The notes under the pieces were generated by a model, which did no database searches, was not told where the DNA came from, and saw only the letters and a list, made by a program, of their open reading frames with translations. Position numbers and translations under genes: made by a program. This document shows, in pieces, positions 7,976 through 16,564 of a stretch of 64,000 nucleotides of DNA. Each line of letters starts with the position of its first letter. The first letter of the stretch is position 1. This DNA is from Hymenobacter cyanobacteriorum (GTDB taxonomy: Bacteria; Bacteroidota; Bacteroidia; Cytophagales; Hymenobacteraceae). Location: NCBI RefSeq assembly GCF_022631375.1, contig NZ_JALBGC010000003.1:744001-808000 (forward strand), given 5' to 3'.

Positions 7976-9376
7976 ATGTTTGGTTTAGAACCTCACGTAC
8001 TTCTGCTTCTCGGCCTGTGCCTGCTGGCGGCCTGCGCGTTCGAGTTCGTGAATGGCTTTCACGACACGGCTAATGCCGTGGCCACCGTCATCTACACCAA
8101 CGCCCTGCGGCCTTGGGTCGCGGTGGTGTGGTCGGCGTTCTGGAACTTCATCGGCGTGTTCTCCGGCGGTATCGGCGTGGCCATGGGCATCGTCTACCTA
8201 TTGCCCGTCGAAAGTCTGGTCGATGCCAACGTGTACCACGGCATTGCCATGGTGGGCGCACTCATTCTGGCCGCCATTATCTGGAACATCGGCACGTGGT
8301 ACTACGGCATTCCGGCGTCGAGCTCGCACGCGCTCATCGGCTCTATTCTGGGCGTGGGCATTGCGTTTTCGCTGCTGCCCGAGTCGCGCGGCGCGGCCGT
8401 GAACTGGAGCAAGGCCAGCGAGACCGGCGTGGCGCTGCTAGTCGGTCCGCTGCTGGGCTTTGCGCTTACCATCGGCATGATGTTCCTGTTCAAGCGCTTT
8501 TCGCCCAGCAAGGCCATTTTCAAGGAGCCGCACAAGCGAAAGCCCCCACCCCTCTGGATTCGCCTGCTGCTCATCACAACCTGTACGCTGGTGAGCTTTT
8601 TCCACGGCTCGAACGACGGCCAGAAAGGTGTGGGCCTCGTGATGCTGATTCTGATTGGCATCGTGCCTTTCCGTTTTGCGCTCGACGAAAGTAAAAACCC
8701 GCTCGACCTGCGCGAGTCGCTGAGCAAGGTCGAGTACGTCATCAACCGCGTGAACCGGGCCGACCTCAGCCCCAACGACCAGAAGGACTTGGCCGACATC
8801 CAGGCCAAAACCGCCGACCTCGACCGCATTTTCGCCGGCAAAACCCAGGTGAAAGACCTGCCCCAGCAAACCCGCTTCGAGATTCGTCGCGACGTGCTGC
8901 TGCTCTCCAACCGCGCCAAAAAGCTGCTGGCCTCGCCCAACGTGAGCCTGAGCACGCAGGACCGCAGCATCTACGACAAGGCCGTGGAAAACATGAAAAC
9001 CTTCACCGACTACGCCCCCTGGTGGGTGCTGCTAATGGTGAGCCTCTCGCTGGCCTGCGGCACCATGATTGGCTGGCAGCGCATCGTGAAAACCATCGGC
9101 GAGCGCATCGGCAAAGAGCACCTGAGCTACGCCCAGGGCGCCAGCTCGGAGCTGGTAGCCGCCGCCATGATTGGCGCCAGCACCTGGCTGAAACTGCCGT
9201 CGTCGACCACGCACGTGCTCACCTCCAGCATCGCTGGCAGCATGGTGGCCAGCCGCGGCGTGAAGAACATCAACCCCGGTATGGTGCGCAACATTGCCCT
9301 CGCTTGGGTGCTCACGCTGCCCGTCACGATGGTACTGTCGGGCCTGTTGTTCCTGCTGTTCCGCGCAGTGCTCTAA
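7976..9376 (+). CDS. PiT-family inorganic phosphate transporter
   Basis: A 466-residue inner-membrane symporter for inorganic phosphate. The two PiT signature repeats are visible: FVNGFHDTANAVAT near residue 24 and SFFHGSNDGQKGVG near residue 205. The C-terminal membrane half has LPSSTTHVLTSSIAGSM. A hydrophilic cytoplasmic loop at about residues 235-345 separates the halves, as is common in the family. ATG 7976 is preferred over the in-frame TTG at 7934 because the promoter box overlaps the latter. It diverges from glyS and ends before a strong terminator. No PhoU-like (DUF47) partner is next to it. Confidence 0.93.
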   Translation: MFGLEPHVLLLLGLCLLAACAFEFVNGFHDTANAVATVIYTNALRPWVAVVWSAFWNFIGVFSGGIGVAMGIVYLLPVESLVDANVYHGIAMVGALILAAIIWNIGTWYYGIPASSSHALIGSILGVGIAFSLLPESRGAAVNWSKASETGVALLVGPLLGFALTIGMMFLFKRFSPSKAIFKEPHKRKPPPLWIRLLLITTCTLVSFFHGSNDGQKGVGLVMLILIGIVPFRFALDESKNPLDLRESLSKVEYVINRVNRADLSPNDQKDLADIQAKTADLDRIFAGKTQVKDLPQQTRFEIRRDVLLLSNRAKKLLASPNVSLSTQDRSIYDKAVENMKTFTDYAPWWVLLMVSLSLACGTMIGWQRIVKTIGERIGKEHLSYAQGASSELVAAAMIGASTWLKLPSSTTHVLTSSIAGSMVASRGVKNINPGMVRNIALAWVLTLPVTMVLSGLLFLLFRAVL

Positions 9377-9400
9377 GCAAGGCCGACTGGCTAAAACACA

Positions 9401-9435
9401 AAAAAGGCTGTTCCACAACGGAACAGCCTTTTTTT
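9401..9435 (+). terminator. Rho-independent terminator after the PiT gene
   Basis: AAAAAGGCTGTTCC pairs with GGAACAGCCTTTTTTT around the loop ACAAC. A textbook structure, 25 nt after the PiT stop codon. Confidence 0.9.
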
Positions 9436-9512
9436 ATGCAATTGATTGCGCCAGGAATTTCAGGTTGGGAATTGCGTCCCGAAACGGGGATAAAGTGCCC
9501 GTTTTCATATCC

Positions 9513-9555
9513 TTATCCACTTATCCACAGCTAAAAACAGTCAAAATGTGGATAA
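9513..9555. other. Three clustered DnaA boxes (candidate left part of an origin)
   Basis: TTATCCACT at 9513-9521, perfect TTATCCACA at 9521-9529, and perfect TGTGGATAA (minus strand) at 9547-9555, in an intergenic stretch between the PiT terminator and the next gene. Two perfect boxes within 35 nt are unlikely in G+C-rich DNA. See the larger cluster at 10911-11344. Confidence 0.6.
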
Positions 9556-9562
9556 ACTCAAA

Positions 9563-10048
9563 TTACTTAGGCCACTGCACTTCCATGTCGTCGTTGATAA
9601 ACACGCCGAAATTGACGAACTGTAGCTCGCCTTCTTCGAAGTATAAGTCAATCATCGACTTTTCGTAGGACAGGCGCACGGCGCCTTCTTCCATGGTTTC
9701 CGTCTCGGGCTCAGTTTGATTATGACGGGCCATCAGGGCCTTCACCTGGTCGATGCTCAGGCCGTGGATGGCCTCGCCGTAGAGGCGCATGCCGGGGTTA
9801 TCGGTTTCGATGCAGCTCAGGCGGAAATCGTCTTCGCGGTCGAAGTAGAGCGAGAGCAGGTAGTCTTCTTCGTGGTAGTTCCAAGCCTGGTGCTCAAAGT
9901 CGTCGTCCTCGTCCGACTCTTCAATTTCCTCGGGCTCGCCCACGAGGGTGCGCACCTCGTCCATGGTCGCGCCGAAGCGCAGTGGGCCCATGCCGGTGCC
10001 CAGAATGATTTCGTTTTCCTCGATGCTGGAGGGTTGGGGAGTGCTCAT
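9563..10048 (-). CDS. Conserved hypothetical acidic protein
   Basis: A 161-residue soluble protein with no signal peptide and very acidic composition (for example SDEDDDFEHQAWNYHEEDY). It begins with a short recurrent motif, ILGTGMGPLRFGATMDEVRTL, reminiscent of small two-layer folds that measure a value against a threshold, but I do not recognise the family. ATG 10048 is preferred to a start 27 nt upstream because a -7 box at 10073-10080 leaves a normal 24-nt leader. It lies between the two groups of DnaA-box-like sites; no functional link is shown. Confidence 0.75.
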   Translation of the reverse strand: MSTPQPSSIEENEIILGTGMGPLRFGATMDEVRTLVGEPEEIEESDEDDDFEHQAWNYHEEDYLLSLYFDREDDFRLSCIETDNPGMRLYGEAIHGLSIDQVKALMARHNQTEPETETMEEGAVRLSYEKSMIDLYFEEGELQFVNFGVFINDDMEVQWPK

Positions 10049-10072
10049 GCGGTTGGGGTGAAGGATAGGTAA

Positions 10073-10080
10073 CAAAGGTA
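10073..10080 (-). promoter_or_regulatory. -7 promoter box for the 9563-10048 gene
   Basis: Minus-strand TACCTTTG, 24 nt before the ATG at 10048. No convincing -33 box. Confidence 0.5.
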
Positions 10081-10090
10081 GGCAGCGGGC

Positions 10091-10165
10091 TAGTTGTTCG
10101 TTGCTAGTTGTCAGTTGTTAGGCTGGTACGAATGCTGACAACTAGCAACGAACAACTGACAACTA
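10091..10165. repeat. Family C inverted repeat with 7-nt periodic arms
   Basis: The left arm (10091-10114) and the longer right arm (10135-10165) are reverse complements, except that the left arm lacks one unit. Read from the outside, the arm is a chain of 7-mers resembling TAGTTGT, CAGTTGT, TCGTTGC, TAGTTGT. It lies right after the stop of the DUF4385 gene. Confidence 0.85.
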
Positions 10166-10169
10166 AATC

Positions 10170-10664
10170 CTATTTGCCATACTTTTCCACAAACGCTTCC
10201 TTCTGGCGGATGTATTCGGGGTTGGCTTTGGCCTCGTCCCACTTGCGTTTGAAAATAGCGGCGGCTTCCACTTTATCCACATCGGGGTGTGCAGTACGGG
10301 GCAGTTCGGCCCGGCCGTGCGCGCCGCTCTGGCCTTTTTTGTCGTCGGGCACGGGGCCGGCGTACTTCTTGCCGCCTTTGTGGTTGGCGTAGCGCCGGGC
10401 CCGGGTGAAACCCATCTGGATGAATTTGCGGGCCATGTCGGCCCCCACAAAGTCGTGGGCCTTCAAATACGCCTCAAACAGGCCGTAAATCGTCTCGGAC
10501 GACTCCCGGGCCGCAGCGGCATCTTTGAAGCGCCAGTGGGGCAGGATTTCGCCCTTGTAGGGCTGCACCAGCAGCACGCCCTGTTCGCCCCGGCCCACGC
10601 GGTACAGTTCGGGATGCTGGCGGAAATCGACGGAATGAAAATCGAGGGTGTAATCGAACGGCAT
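10170..10664 (-). CDS. DUF4385 family protein
   Basis: 164 residues, soluble. The start (MPFDYTLDFHSVDFRQHPELYRVGRGEQGVL), the central GFTRARRYANHKGGKKYAG and the end NPEYIRQKEAFVEKYGK match the DUF4385 family as I remember it, which is spread through bacteria and some eukaryotes and has no known function. The block is lysine- and arginine-rich and might bind nucleic acid, but that is only a guess. Apparently a single-gene unit next to the candidate origin; no clear promoter box was found upstream. Confidence 0.85.
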   Translation of the reverse strand: MPFDYTLDFHSVDFRQHPELYRVGRGEQGVLLVQPYKGEILPHWRFKDAAAARESSETIYGLFEAYLKAHDFVGADMARKFIQMGFTRARRYANHKGGKKYAGPVPDDKKGQSGAHGRAELPRTAHPDVDKVEAAAIFKRKWDEAKANPEYIRQKEAFVEKYGK

Positions 10665-10845
10665 GGGGAAACCTGAATCAACGGTTTGGAAGGTGCGGGA
10701 GATTGTTCATAACCCATACGGATTCGCGCAAAAACCGAAAGCCCACTTTTCAAAAATCCGAAAACGTGTTGGCTAAAAATTCCGGCAGCCGGCTTTTCTG
10801 AAGCTCGATTCTGATTTTCTTTTCCCGTCCAGGTTTTCCCCAGTC

Positions 10846-10888
10846 TTACTTTTTGATTAAATTTTTTTCTTAAAAAGATTTTTTATTT
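10846..10888. other. A+T-rich tract, candidate DNA-unwinding element
   Basis: Only 4 of 43 bases are G or C, in a region otherwise near 60% G+C. It contains long T runs and TTAAATTTTTTT-like stretches and lies 22 nt before the first DnaA-box-like site at 10911. This is the position expected for an unwinding element. Confidence 0.6.
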
Positions 10889-10910
10889 CCACTCATTAGG
10901 TCGGTTGATA

Positions 10911-11344
10911 AGTGGAAAAGCCGGCCGGGTTATCCCCAGCGTGGATAACGTGGGGGTAAGCGCCGCCTTTTCCACCGGCTATACACCGGCAATGTGGAAA
11001 ATATTTAGCTGTTTATCAGTTGGTTGATGCGATTTTCAACATCTCCACCACCTTTCCCCAAAAGTATTTCCCCACTGAAAACGGAGGTGTGGGAAGGCGT
11101 TTTGGCTGGGGGAAGTTATCCCCGGTTATCCCCGGCCGATTTGCCCTGCCACGGCAGCCTTCCAGCCAAAAAAACTTCTGCCCCACTTATCCCCGGGAGT
11201 AGTCGGTGTTTCCCCCAGGTTATCCCCGAGTTTATCCGCATTCAATAATCGATGTGGAAAACCTCGTGGAAAAGCGGTGGATTAAGCCAAAAAACGCGCG
11301 TCATTAACTGGAAATAAGGGTTAGTTATCCACTAATGTGGACAG
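10911..11344. other. oriC: Candidate chromosomal replication origin (DnaA-box cluster)
   Basis: No gene fits between 10665 and 11546. Within 434 bp I count about 14 DnaA-box-like 9-mers. Plus strand: 10930, 10968, 11116, 11126, 11187, 11220, 11232, 11325 (TTATCCCC, TTTTCCACC, TTATCCGCA, TTATCCACT forms). Minus strand: 10911, 10940, 10993, 11253, 11265, 11336, including two perfect TGTGGAAAA and one CGTGGATAA. Next to them is the 43-bp A+T-rich tract at 10846. mnmG (gidA), a classic origin neighbour in many bacteria, lies 3 kb away. No dnaA or dnaN is in the window. Structure seen; function inferred. Confidence 0.7.
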
Positions 11345-11546
11345 TCTAAGGGTTTTTAACTGATTCTGCGGGCAGAGTCAAGCGCATCGAAAGGAGCGAA
11401 ACCGAGGGAGAAAAAAGCGCAGGCCGCTGCTAACCGGTGCGTCCCGCGGGCGAAATGCCAATCTGAATAGCAAGGCCGGAAGGCCAAAAAAGCCACCAGT
11501 GGCCAAACCTGACAGATTGGCGCGCCACCATAAACGTGGGGTGGCG
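11345..11546. other. Intergenic stretch with hairpins after the lipoprotein gene
   Basis: No gene seen. It holds a 9-bp inverted repeat, GCCAATCTG (11457) / CAGATTGGC (11513); on the minus strand a short stem GCCAC/GTGGC followed by TTTTTT (11486-11504), a weak terminator candidate; and a hairpin GCGCCACC/GGTGGCGC (11522-11547) that abuts the lipoprotein stop codon TAG. Confidence 0.45.
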
Positions 11547-13181
11547 CTAGAATTTCAAGGCTTCGACCACATCGAAGCCCGCGCGGATTTGCACGGACTT
11601 GGGCACGAGGAATACGGGCTCGGGAGCCAGCAGCAGGTTAGGGTCGCCGCCACGCCAGCGGCCGTCGCCGTCGGCATCGATGAGCACGCGCAGGCGGTAG
11701 GTACCGGGCGGCATGTCGGAGAAAGAATAAGTGCCCTTGGGCGATTTGAGGCTGGCAATCACCTGGAATTTCTCGTCGAGCAGCTGCAGCTCGAAGCTTT
11801 TTTCGGCGGTGCTGATGGTGCCCGACAGGCTGGTGGATACGTCCTGTTCGCTCAAACCGAGGCGTAGTGGTTTCAGGCGGAGGCTTTGGCCGGTGATGGT
11901 GGTGACGGCGGTGCTGTCGAGGATGATGTCGAAACGGTTTTTAGCCTTGGTGTTGAAGCGCACGGCCAGCTGGGTGCGGTCGGGGTTGAGGGTGCCATCG
12001 GCGGGCAGGCGCAACGGGCGGCGGCGCAGCGAGTCTTCCACCAGCGTGCCGAAGGGCTTATCGGTGGCCACCCGCACTGGGACGGCAAACTGATATTTTA
12101 CCTGCCCCTCAGGAAACACTGTGCGCGGGCTGCCTTCTACGGTATAGAGCGGCGGAACGGCCGCCTTCTTGGCCGCCGTGGGCGGGGCGGGAAACTTCAA
12201 TTGCAGCGTGTCGCGGCTGCTGTTGCCGGTGCTGTCGGTGGCCGTGAGCAGGTAGCGGCCATCGCCTACGGTGGGCGTTTTATACACTACCACAGTACGG
12301 CCGCGCTCCACCAGCTGCGTGGCTTCGGCCACGGCCGCGGCGTTGGGAGCGGCCGGCAGCGGCGCCAGGCTGGCGGTGCGAAGGCCCTCGCTGTAGCTTA
12401 AGCGCACCTGGGTGGGGCTGGGCGTGCGAGTAGTGAGCAACGGCGGGCGCTGGTCGGGCTGCGTGAGCACGAGGGGCACAGTCGCGCCGGTGCTGCCAGC
12501 AATGGTGATGGGCGCCGGCAAGTAGGCAATTTTCTCGCCCTCGTCATAGCGGCCGTTGTTGTTCTTGTCGGCTACCGCATACAGCTTGTAGTCGCCGGCC
12601 TTGAGGAAATTCAGGCTGAATTTGCCCTCTTTGTCCGTAAGTACCGTGTAGTAGGGCCGGCCCTTACGCACGCCGGCGGTATCGGCCACGCGGTAGAGGC
12701 CAATGCTGGCTCCTTCCACGGCCCGGGCCGTGAGCACGTCGGTGAGCGAACCGCTCACACGGCCCGAATCGAGCTCGGGGCCGGTACTGAAAGTGAGGGC
12801 CGCATTTTTGGCCGGCAGGCCTTCGGTGATGTCGACGATGCCTTCGCGGAAATTGAAGCTGTAGGTAGTGTTGGCATCCAGCGGCTTGTCGAACAGCAGG
12901 GTGATGGCGCTGCGGTCTTCGCGCAGCTTGTAGGGGTTGTCTTCGGGCAGCTGGGGCGTGATGAGCAGGTTTTTGTTCAGGTCCTTGGTGACGACGGGCT
13001 CCGAGAAGTTGAGGCGCACGAACTGCTGCTTCACGTTGCGCGCGGCGCTGTCGGGCGAGCTGCTGATGCGGCGCGGTGGGGTGCGGTCGCGCGGGCCTCC
13101 TAGGGGCGGGGCCACGGCAGCGCAGCTTTCAAGCAAGGCAACCAGCGCCAGCAAAGCCAGCAATTCAGCGCGAACGGACAT
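11547..13181 (-). CDS. Lipoprotein with Ig-like (Big_5-type) domain
   Basis: 544 residues, exported and lipid-anchored: the start MSVRAELLALLALVALLESCAA gives a hydrophobic signal with the lipobox-like LESC. Just after the cysteine come PPLGGPRDRTPP and a domain of the bacterial Ig-like Big_5 type (LNFSEPVVTKDLNKNLLITP... and TYSFNFREGIVDITEG). A carboxypeptidase-regulatory-like beta-sandwich follows (VSGSLTDVLTARAVEGASIGLY..., YAVADKNNNGRYDEGEKI). This is the Bacteroidota family annotated as Ig-like domain-containing protein, probably on the cell surface or in the periplasm. ATG 13181 is chosen over the ATG 36 nt upstream because the signal peptide starts here. It overlaps the preceding small gene by 17 nt. 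Confidence 0.85.
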   Translation of the reverse strand: MSVRAELLALLALVALLESCAAVAPPLGGPRDRTPPRRISSSPDSAARNVKQQFVRLNFSEPVVTKDLNKNLLITPQLPEDNPYKLREDRSAITLLFDKPLDANTTYSFNFREGIVDITEGLPAKNAALTFSTGPELDSGRVSGSLTDVLTARAVEGASIGLYRVADTAGVRKGRPYYTVLTDKEGKFSLNFLKAGDYKLYAVADKNNNGRYDEGEKIAYLPAPITIAGSTGATVPLVLTQPDQRPPLLTTRTPSPTQVRLSYSEGLRTASLAPLPAAPNAAAVAEATQLVERGRTVVVYKTPTVGDGRYLLTATDSTGNSSRDTLQLKFPAPPTAAKKAAVPPLYTVEGSPRTVFPEGQVKYQFAVPVRVATDKPFGTLVEDSLRRRPLRLPADGTLNPDRTQLAVRFNTKAKNRFDIILDSTAVTTITGQSLRLKPLRLGLSEQDVSTSLSGTISTAEKSFELQLLDEKFQVIASLKSPKGTYSFSDMPPGTYRLRVLIDADGDGRWRGGDPNLLLAPEPVFLVPKSVQIRAGFDVVEALKF

Positions 13182-13431
13182 TATACAACAGCAGCGTGGT
13201 GAGCGTAAGAACAACAATGGCCGCTCCGATGCGCAGCCCCGTGCGGCGCGTCACTTCGTTGGTCGGCTCGGCAGGGCTAACGACCACAACGCGCCGGGCG
13301 GTATCGGCCACAAAGGTCGGCGCTGGTTTTTTGACGGAATCGGGCGGCGGCGCGGGCACGGTTTGGGCGCGGGCCACGGTGGCCAGCACGCCCACCGCCA
13401 GCATCAGCCGCCACCGGGCCGCCGGCCGCAT
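13165..13431 (-). CDS. Small membrane protein of unknown function
   Basis: 88 residues. An N-terminal signal (LMLAVGVLATVARAQ) is followed by a proline-rich stretch, PAPPPDSVKKPAP, and a C-terminal membrane span (GLRIGAAIVVLTLTTLLLYNV) ending in RSR. It probably lies in the inner membrane with its short middle part in the periplasm. Its ATG overlaps the stop of the methyltransferase gene (TGATG) and its end overlaps the start of the lipoprotein gene, so the three are almost surely co-translated. I do not recognise a family. Confidence 0.7.
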   Translation of the reverse strand: MRPAARWRLMLAVGVLATVARAQTVPAPPPDSVKKPAPTFVADTARRVVVVSPAEPTNEVTRRTGLRIGAAIVVLTLTTLLLYNVRSR

Positions 13432-14339
13432 CAGGCCCCTGCCGGCGTGCGCCGCCCGGCCACATAGAGCAGGCTCGAATATTGCCCCTCGTGCTGCTCA
13501 GCGTACTGGTTCGACTTGTAGCCGGCCTTCAGCACCGTGAGCAGGCCGCCGGCCCGCTCGGCCTTGTGCTTTTCGCTGAGCATGCTCACATAGTAGGCAT
13601 CGAGCGGCATGGGCAAGGTCTGGCGGATGACCAGCTTGTGCTTTTTGAGCAGCTGGGCCATGGTTTTGGGCGCGAAGTGGTAGAGGTGGCGCGGTACATC
13701 GTAGGCCGCCCATAGCTCGCGGTAGTGCTGGGCGTCGAGGCTCTCCACGTTGGGCACGGCGATGAGCAGCACGCCGTCGGGTTTCAGCAAAGCCACCAGC
13801 TGGGCCAGCGTTTCGTTCAGGGTGTGAATATGCTCCAGCACGTGCCAAAGCGTAATTGCATCGAAGGTGCCGGGCTGAAACTGGGCCAGGCTCTCCTGCC
13901 CTATCGGCTGGCCGAGGCGCTGGCTGGCTTCCTCGCGGGCGCGGGCGTTGGGCTCGAGGCCGGCTACCTGCCAGCGCGCGGCTTTGGCGGCGGCCAGGAA
14001 ATGGCCCGTGCCGCAGCCGTAATCCAATAATTTTCCCCGGCGCGGGGCCAGCTTGTTCAGCAAGCTCACCTTGCGGCGCATGGTGAAAAACCGGGCGACT
14101 TTGTAGGCCTGGTTCACGAATCCCTGCGCGGCGCTGTTGTGCGAAACGTAGGCGTCGGACTCGTAATACTTGCCGATTTCGGCCTCATTCGGCCGCGGGT
14201 TGGTGAACTGGAAGCTGCAGCCCGCGCACTGCACAATGGCAAAGCTTTCGTGGCTCACCGTGCGGTCTTCCACCACCAGCTTATTGCGGAATTCGGTTTT
14301 GCCGCAAACCGGGCAATTATCTAAACGTTCGTAGGACAC
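13431..14339 (-). CDS. Class I SAM-dependent methyltransferase with N-terminal zinc ribbon
   Basis: 302 residues. The N-terminus carries two CxxC pairs (NCPVCGKTEF and CAGCSFQF), a zinc ribbon. The Rossmann methyltransferase core follows, with LLDYGCGTGHFL for SAM binding, LEPNARAR, and ITLWHVLEHI as the post-motif region. This architecture is common in enzymes that modify glycans or lipid-linked products at the envelope; the substrate is unknown. The start codon is GTG at 14339. It is first of a tight three-gene unit with the small membrane protein and the Ig-like lipoprotein, which suggests an envelope role. Confidence 0.85.
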   Translation of the reverse strand: MSYERLDNCPVCGKTEFRNKLVVEDRTVSHESFAIVQCAGCSFQFTNPRPNEAEIGKYYESDAYVSHNSAAQGFVNQAYKVARFFTMRRKVSLLNKLAPRRGKLLDYGCGTGHFLAAAKAARWQVAGLEPNARAREEASQRLGQPIGQESLAQFQPGTFDAITLWHVLEHIHTLNETLAQLVALLKPDGVLLIAVPNVESLDAQHYRELWAAYDVPRHLYHFAPKTMAQLLKKHKLVIRQTLPMPLDAYYVSMLSEKHKAERAGGLLTVLKAGYKSNQYAEQHEGQYSSLLYVAGRRTPAGA

Positions 14340-14353
14340 GCAGGAATTATAAG

Positions 14354-14432
14354 TTTTGAGGGTTGAATGTTGAGTTGACCTTTGGAGCTTCCAAGAGAAT
14401 CACTCAACATTCAACCCTCAAAATTCAACATT
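14354..14432. repeat. Family C inverted repeat (TTGAnnn arms)
   Basis: Perfect 22-nt arms at 14354-14375 and 14402-14423. The arm reads as 7-nt units of the type TTGAGGG, TTGAATG, TTGAGT. The right arm runs on into the stop codon of mnmG at 14431. Confidence 0.85.
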
Positions 14433-16299
14433 ATCGGCCAAGGTACACCATCAGCACCGACACATCGGCGGGCGAAATGCCGCTGATGCGCGAGGCCTGC
14501 CCAATGGTTTCGGGCTGAATCTTGAGGAGCTTTTCGCGGGCCTCGTGCGAGAGGGCGGGCATGGCGCGGTAGTCGAGCCGGCCCTGAATCACGAAGTTTT
14601 CCAGCTCCTGCATGCGCTCGGCCTGCTGCTGCTCTTTCTGCAGGTAGGTTTCGTACTTGATGTTGATGATGGCCTGCTCCAGCGCCTCGGCGTCGTAAGC
14701 AGCCAGGGCTTCATCCAGCATGGGCAGGGCGCGGCGCAGGTCAGCCAACTCCACATTGGGGCGGCGCAGCAGGTTCACGGCGCGGGTTTTTTCGTGGATT
14801 TCGGCCGAGCCCAACTCCACCATGAGCGGGTTGATTTCGGCGGTTTCGATGGCGAATTTCTGAAACAGCGTGCCGATTTCGGCCGTTTGCGCTTCCTTCA
14901 TTCGCACGCGCTCCAGGCGCTCATCCGAAGCCAGGCCCAGCTCGTGGCCCAGCGGCGTGAGGCGCAAATCCGCGTTGTCCTGGCGCAGCAGAATGCGGTG
15001 CTCGGCGCGGCTCGTGAACATGCGGTAGGGCTCGTCGGTGCCTTTGTTCACCAGGTCATCGATGAGCACGCCGATGTAAGCCTCGCTCCTTTTCAAAACG
15101 AACGGCTGCTTGCCGTGCACTTTGTTGTGCGCGTTGATGCCGGCCATCAGGCCCTGGCAGGCGGCTTCCTCGTAGCCAGTGGTGCCATTAATCTGGCCCG
15201 CGAAGTACAGCCCCGCAATAAGCTTGGTTTCGAGCGTGAGTGCCAGCTGCGTGGGCGGGAAAAAGTCGTACTCGATGGCGTAGCCGGGACGGAACATCTT
15301 GGCGTTCTCGAAGCCCGCGATTTCGCGCAGGGCGCGGTACTGCACGTCCTCGGGCAGCGAGCTGCTGAAGCCGTTGATGTAGCATTCCACGGTGCTCCAG
15401 CCTTCGGGCTCCACGAAAATCTGGTGGCGGTCCTTGTCGGCGAAGCGGTTGATTTTGTCCTCCACGCTGGGGCAGTAGCGCGGCCCCAGGCCCTTGATGC
15501 GGCCCTGAAACATGGGCGACTTCTCGAAGCCCTCGCGCAGGATGTCGTGCACCCGCTCGTTGGTATAGGTGATGTAGCAGGGGCGCTGCCGCGTCAGGCG
15601 CGGCGTATCGAGATAGGAGAATTTGCTGGGCACCTCGTCGCCGCCCTGCGCTTCCATTTTGGAGTAGTCGAGGCTGCGGCCGTCCACGCGGGGTGGGGTG
15701 CCGGTTTTCATGCGCCCGGCTTCAAAGCCCAACTCCACCAGTTGCTCGGTGATGCCGCGGCTGCCCTTCTCGGCCGCCCGGCCACCGCCGAAATTCTTCT
15801 CGCCGATGTGGATGAGGCCGTTCAGGAAGGTGCCGTTGGTCAGCACTACTGACTTACCCCGAAACTCAATGCCGAGGGCGGTTTTCACGCCCACCGCCGT
15901 GTCGTTTTCCACCACGATGCCGGTCACGGCTTCCTGCCAGAAATCCACGTTGGCGATGCCTTCCAGGGTCAGGCGCCAGGCTTCGGCGAAGCGCATGCGG
16001 TCGCTCTGTGCGCGCGGGCTCCACATAGCGGGGCCTTTCGAACGGTTCAGCATGCGGAACTGAATCATGGTCTGGTCGGTGATGATGCCCGACTGGCCGC
16101 CCAACGCGTCGATTTCGCGCACAATCTGGCCCTTGGCCACGCCGCCCATGGCCGGGTTGCACGACATCTGGGCGATGGTGTTCATATTCATCGTCACCAG
16201 CAGCACTTTCGAGCCCAGGTTGGCGGCGGCGGCGGCGGCTTCGCAGCCGGCGTGGCCCGCACCTACTACAATGACGTCGTATTCAGTGGTTTGAAACAT
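14431..16299 (-). CDS. mnmG: tRNA uridine-5-carboxymethylaminomethyl modification enzyme MnmG (GidA)
   Basis: With MnmE it makes the cmnm5 group at the wobble uridine of several tRNAs, using FAD. 622 residues, the normal length. The FAD-binding motif VVGAGHAGCEAAAAAANLG is at the N-terminus. Family blocks include CNPAMGGVAKGQIVREIDAL, GTFLNGLIHIGEKNFGGGR, GPRYCPSVEDKI and YRMFTSRAEHRILLRQDNA. ATG 16299 is well supported by the conserved start. No mnmE or rsmG lies beside it. The gene is 3 kb from the candidate origin, a frequent location for gidA. Confidence 0.97.
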   Translation of the reverse strand: MFQTTEYDVIVVGAGHAGCEAAAAAANLGSKVLLVTMNMNTIAQMSCNPAMGGVAKGQIVREIDALGGQSGIITDQTMIQFRMLNRSKGPAMWSPRAQSDRMRFAEAWRLTLEGIANVDFWQEAVTGIVVENDTAVGVKTALGIEFRGKSVVLTNGTFLNGLIHIGEKNFGGGRAAEKGSRGITEQLVELGFEAGRMKTGTPPRVDGRSLDYSKMEAQGGDEVPSKFSYLDTPRLTRQRPCYITYTNERVHDILREGFEKSPMFQGRIKGLGPRYCPSVEDKINRFADKDRHQIFVEPEGWSTVECYINGFSSSLPEDVQYRALREIAGFENAKMFRPGYAIEYDFFPPTQLALTLETKLIAGLYFAGQINGTTGYEEAACQGLMAGINAHNKVHGKQPFVLKRSEAYIGVLIDDLVNKGTDEPYRMFTSRAEHRILLRQDNADLRLTPLGHELGLASDERLERVRMKEAQTAEIGTLFQKFAIETAEINPLMVELGSAEIHEKTRAVNLLRRPNVELADLRRALPMLDEALAAYDAEALEQAIINIKYETYLQKEQQQAERMQELENFVIQGRLDYRAMPALSHEAREKLLKIQPETIGQASRISGISPADVSVLMVYLGR

Positions 16300-16303
16300 A
16301 ATC

Positions 16304-16397
16304 GTAGGAACACGCCAGGGGGCGCGGGAGGGGCCGCGCTGGCAAAACGGATAATAATAAATCGGGTAACGACGAACGCACCGTGGTGCGTTCCTAC
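16304..16397. repeat. GTAG-headed inverted repeat upstream of mnmG
   Basis: Outer arms 16304-16317 and 16384-16397 both begin, read inward, with GTAGGAAC. The right arm contains a perfect hairpin in which GAACGCACC pairs with GGTGCGTTC around AC. The left arm is more diverged. The head is 5 nt from the mnmG start codon. Confidence 0.7.
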
Positions 16398-16467
16398 AAA
16401 ATTACGCAATTCGGCCCCGGCGGCCATTGCCTGTGAAACGGTTAGCAGCCAGGGTTGCGGGACTGCT

Positions 16468-16564
16468 GTGGAGACGCGACACTTCGCGTCTCATCGTCCG
16501 CGCCGAGACAGCACCATTTAACCTAGCCCGTTCAACGACGAGACGCGAAGTGTCGCGTCTCTAC
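16468..16564. repeat. GTAG-headed REP pair ending at a stop codon
   Basis: Arms 16468-16492 and 16540-16564 match with one mismatch. Each holds the hairpin AGACGCGA/TCGCGTCT around CACT. The head GTAG (left copy GTGG) at 16561-16564 contains the TAG stop of the arginyltransferase-like gene. Confidence 0.85.

Noticed and set aside
11020..11248. Two short open frames inside the DnaA-box cluster
   Set aside because: Composition is dominated by repeated TTATCCCC motifs, no start context or family resemblance, and they cover the candidate origin.
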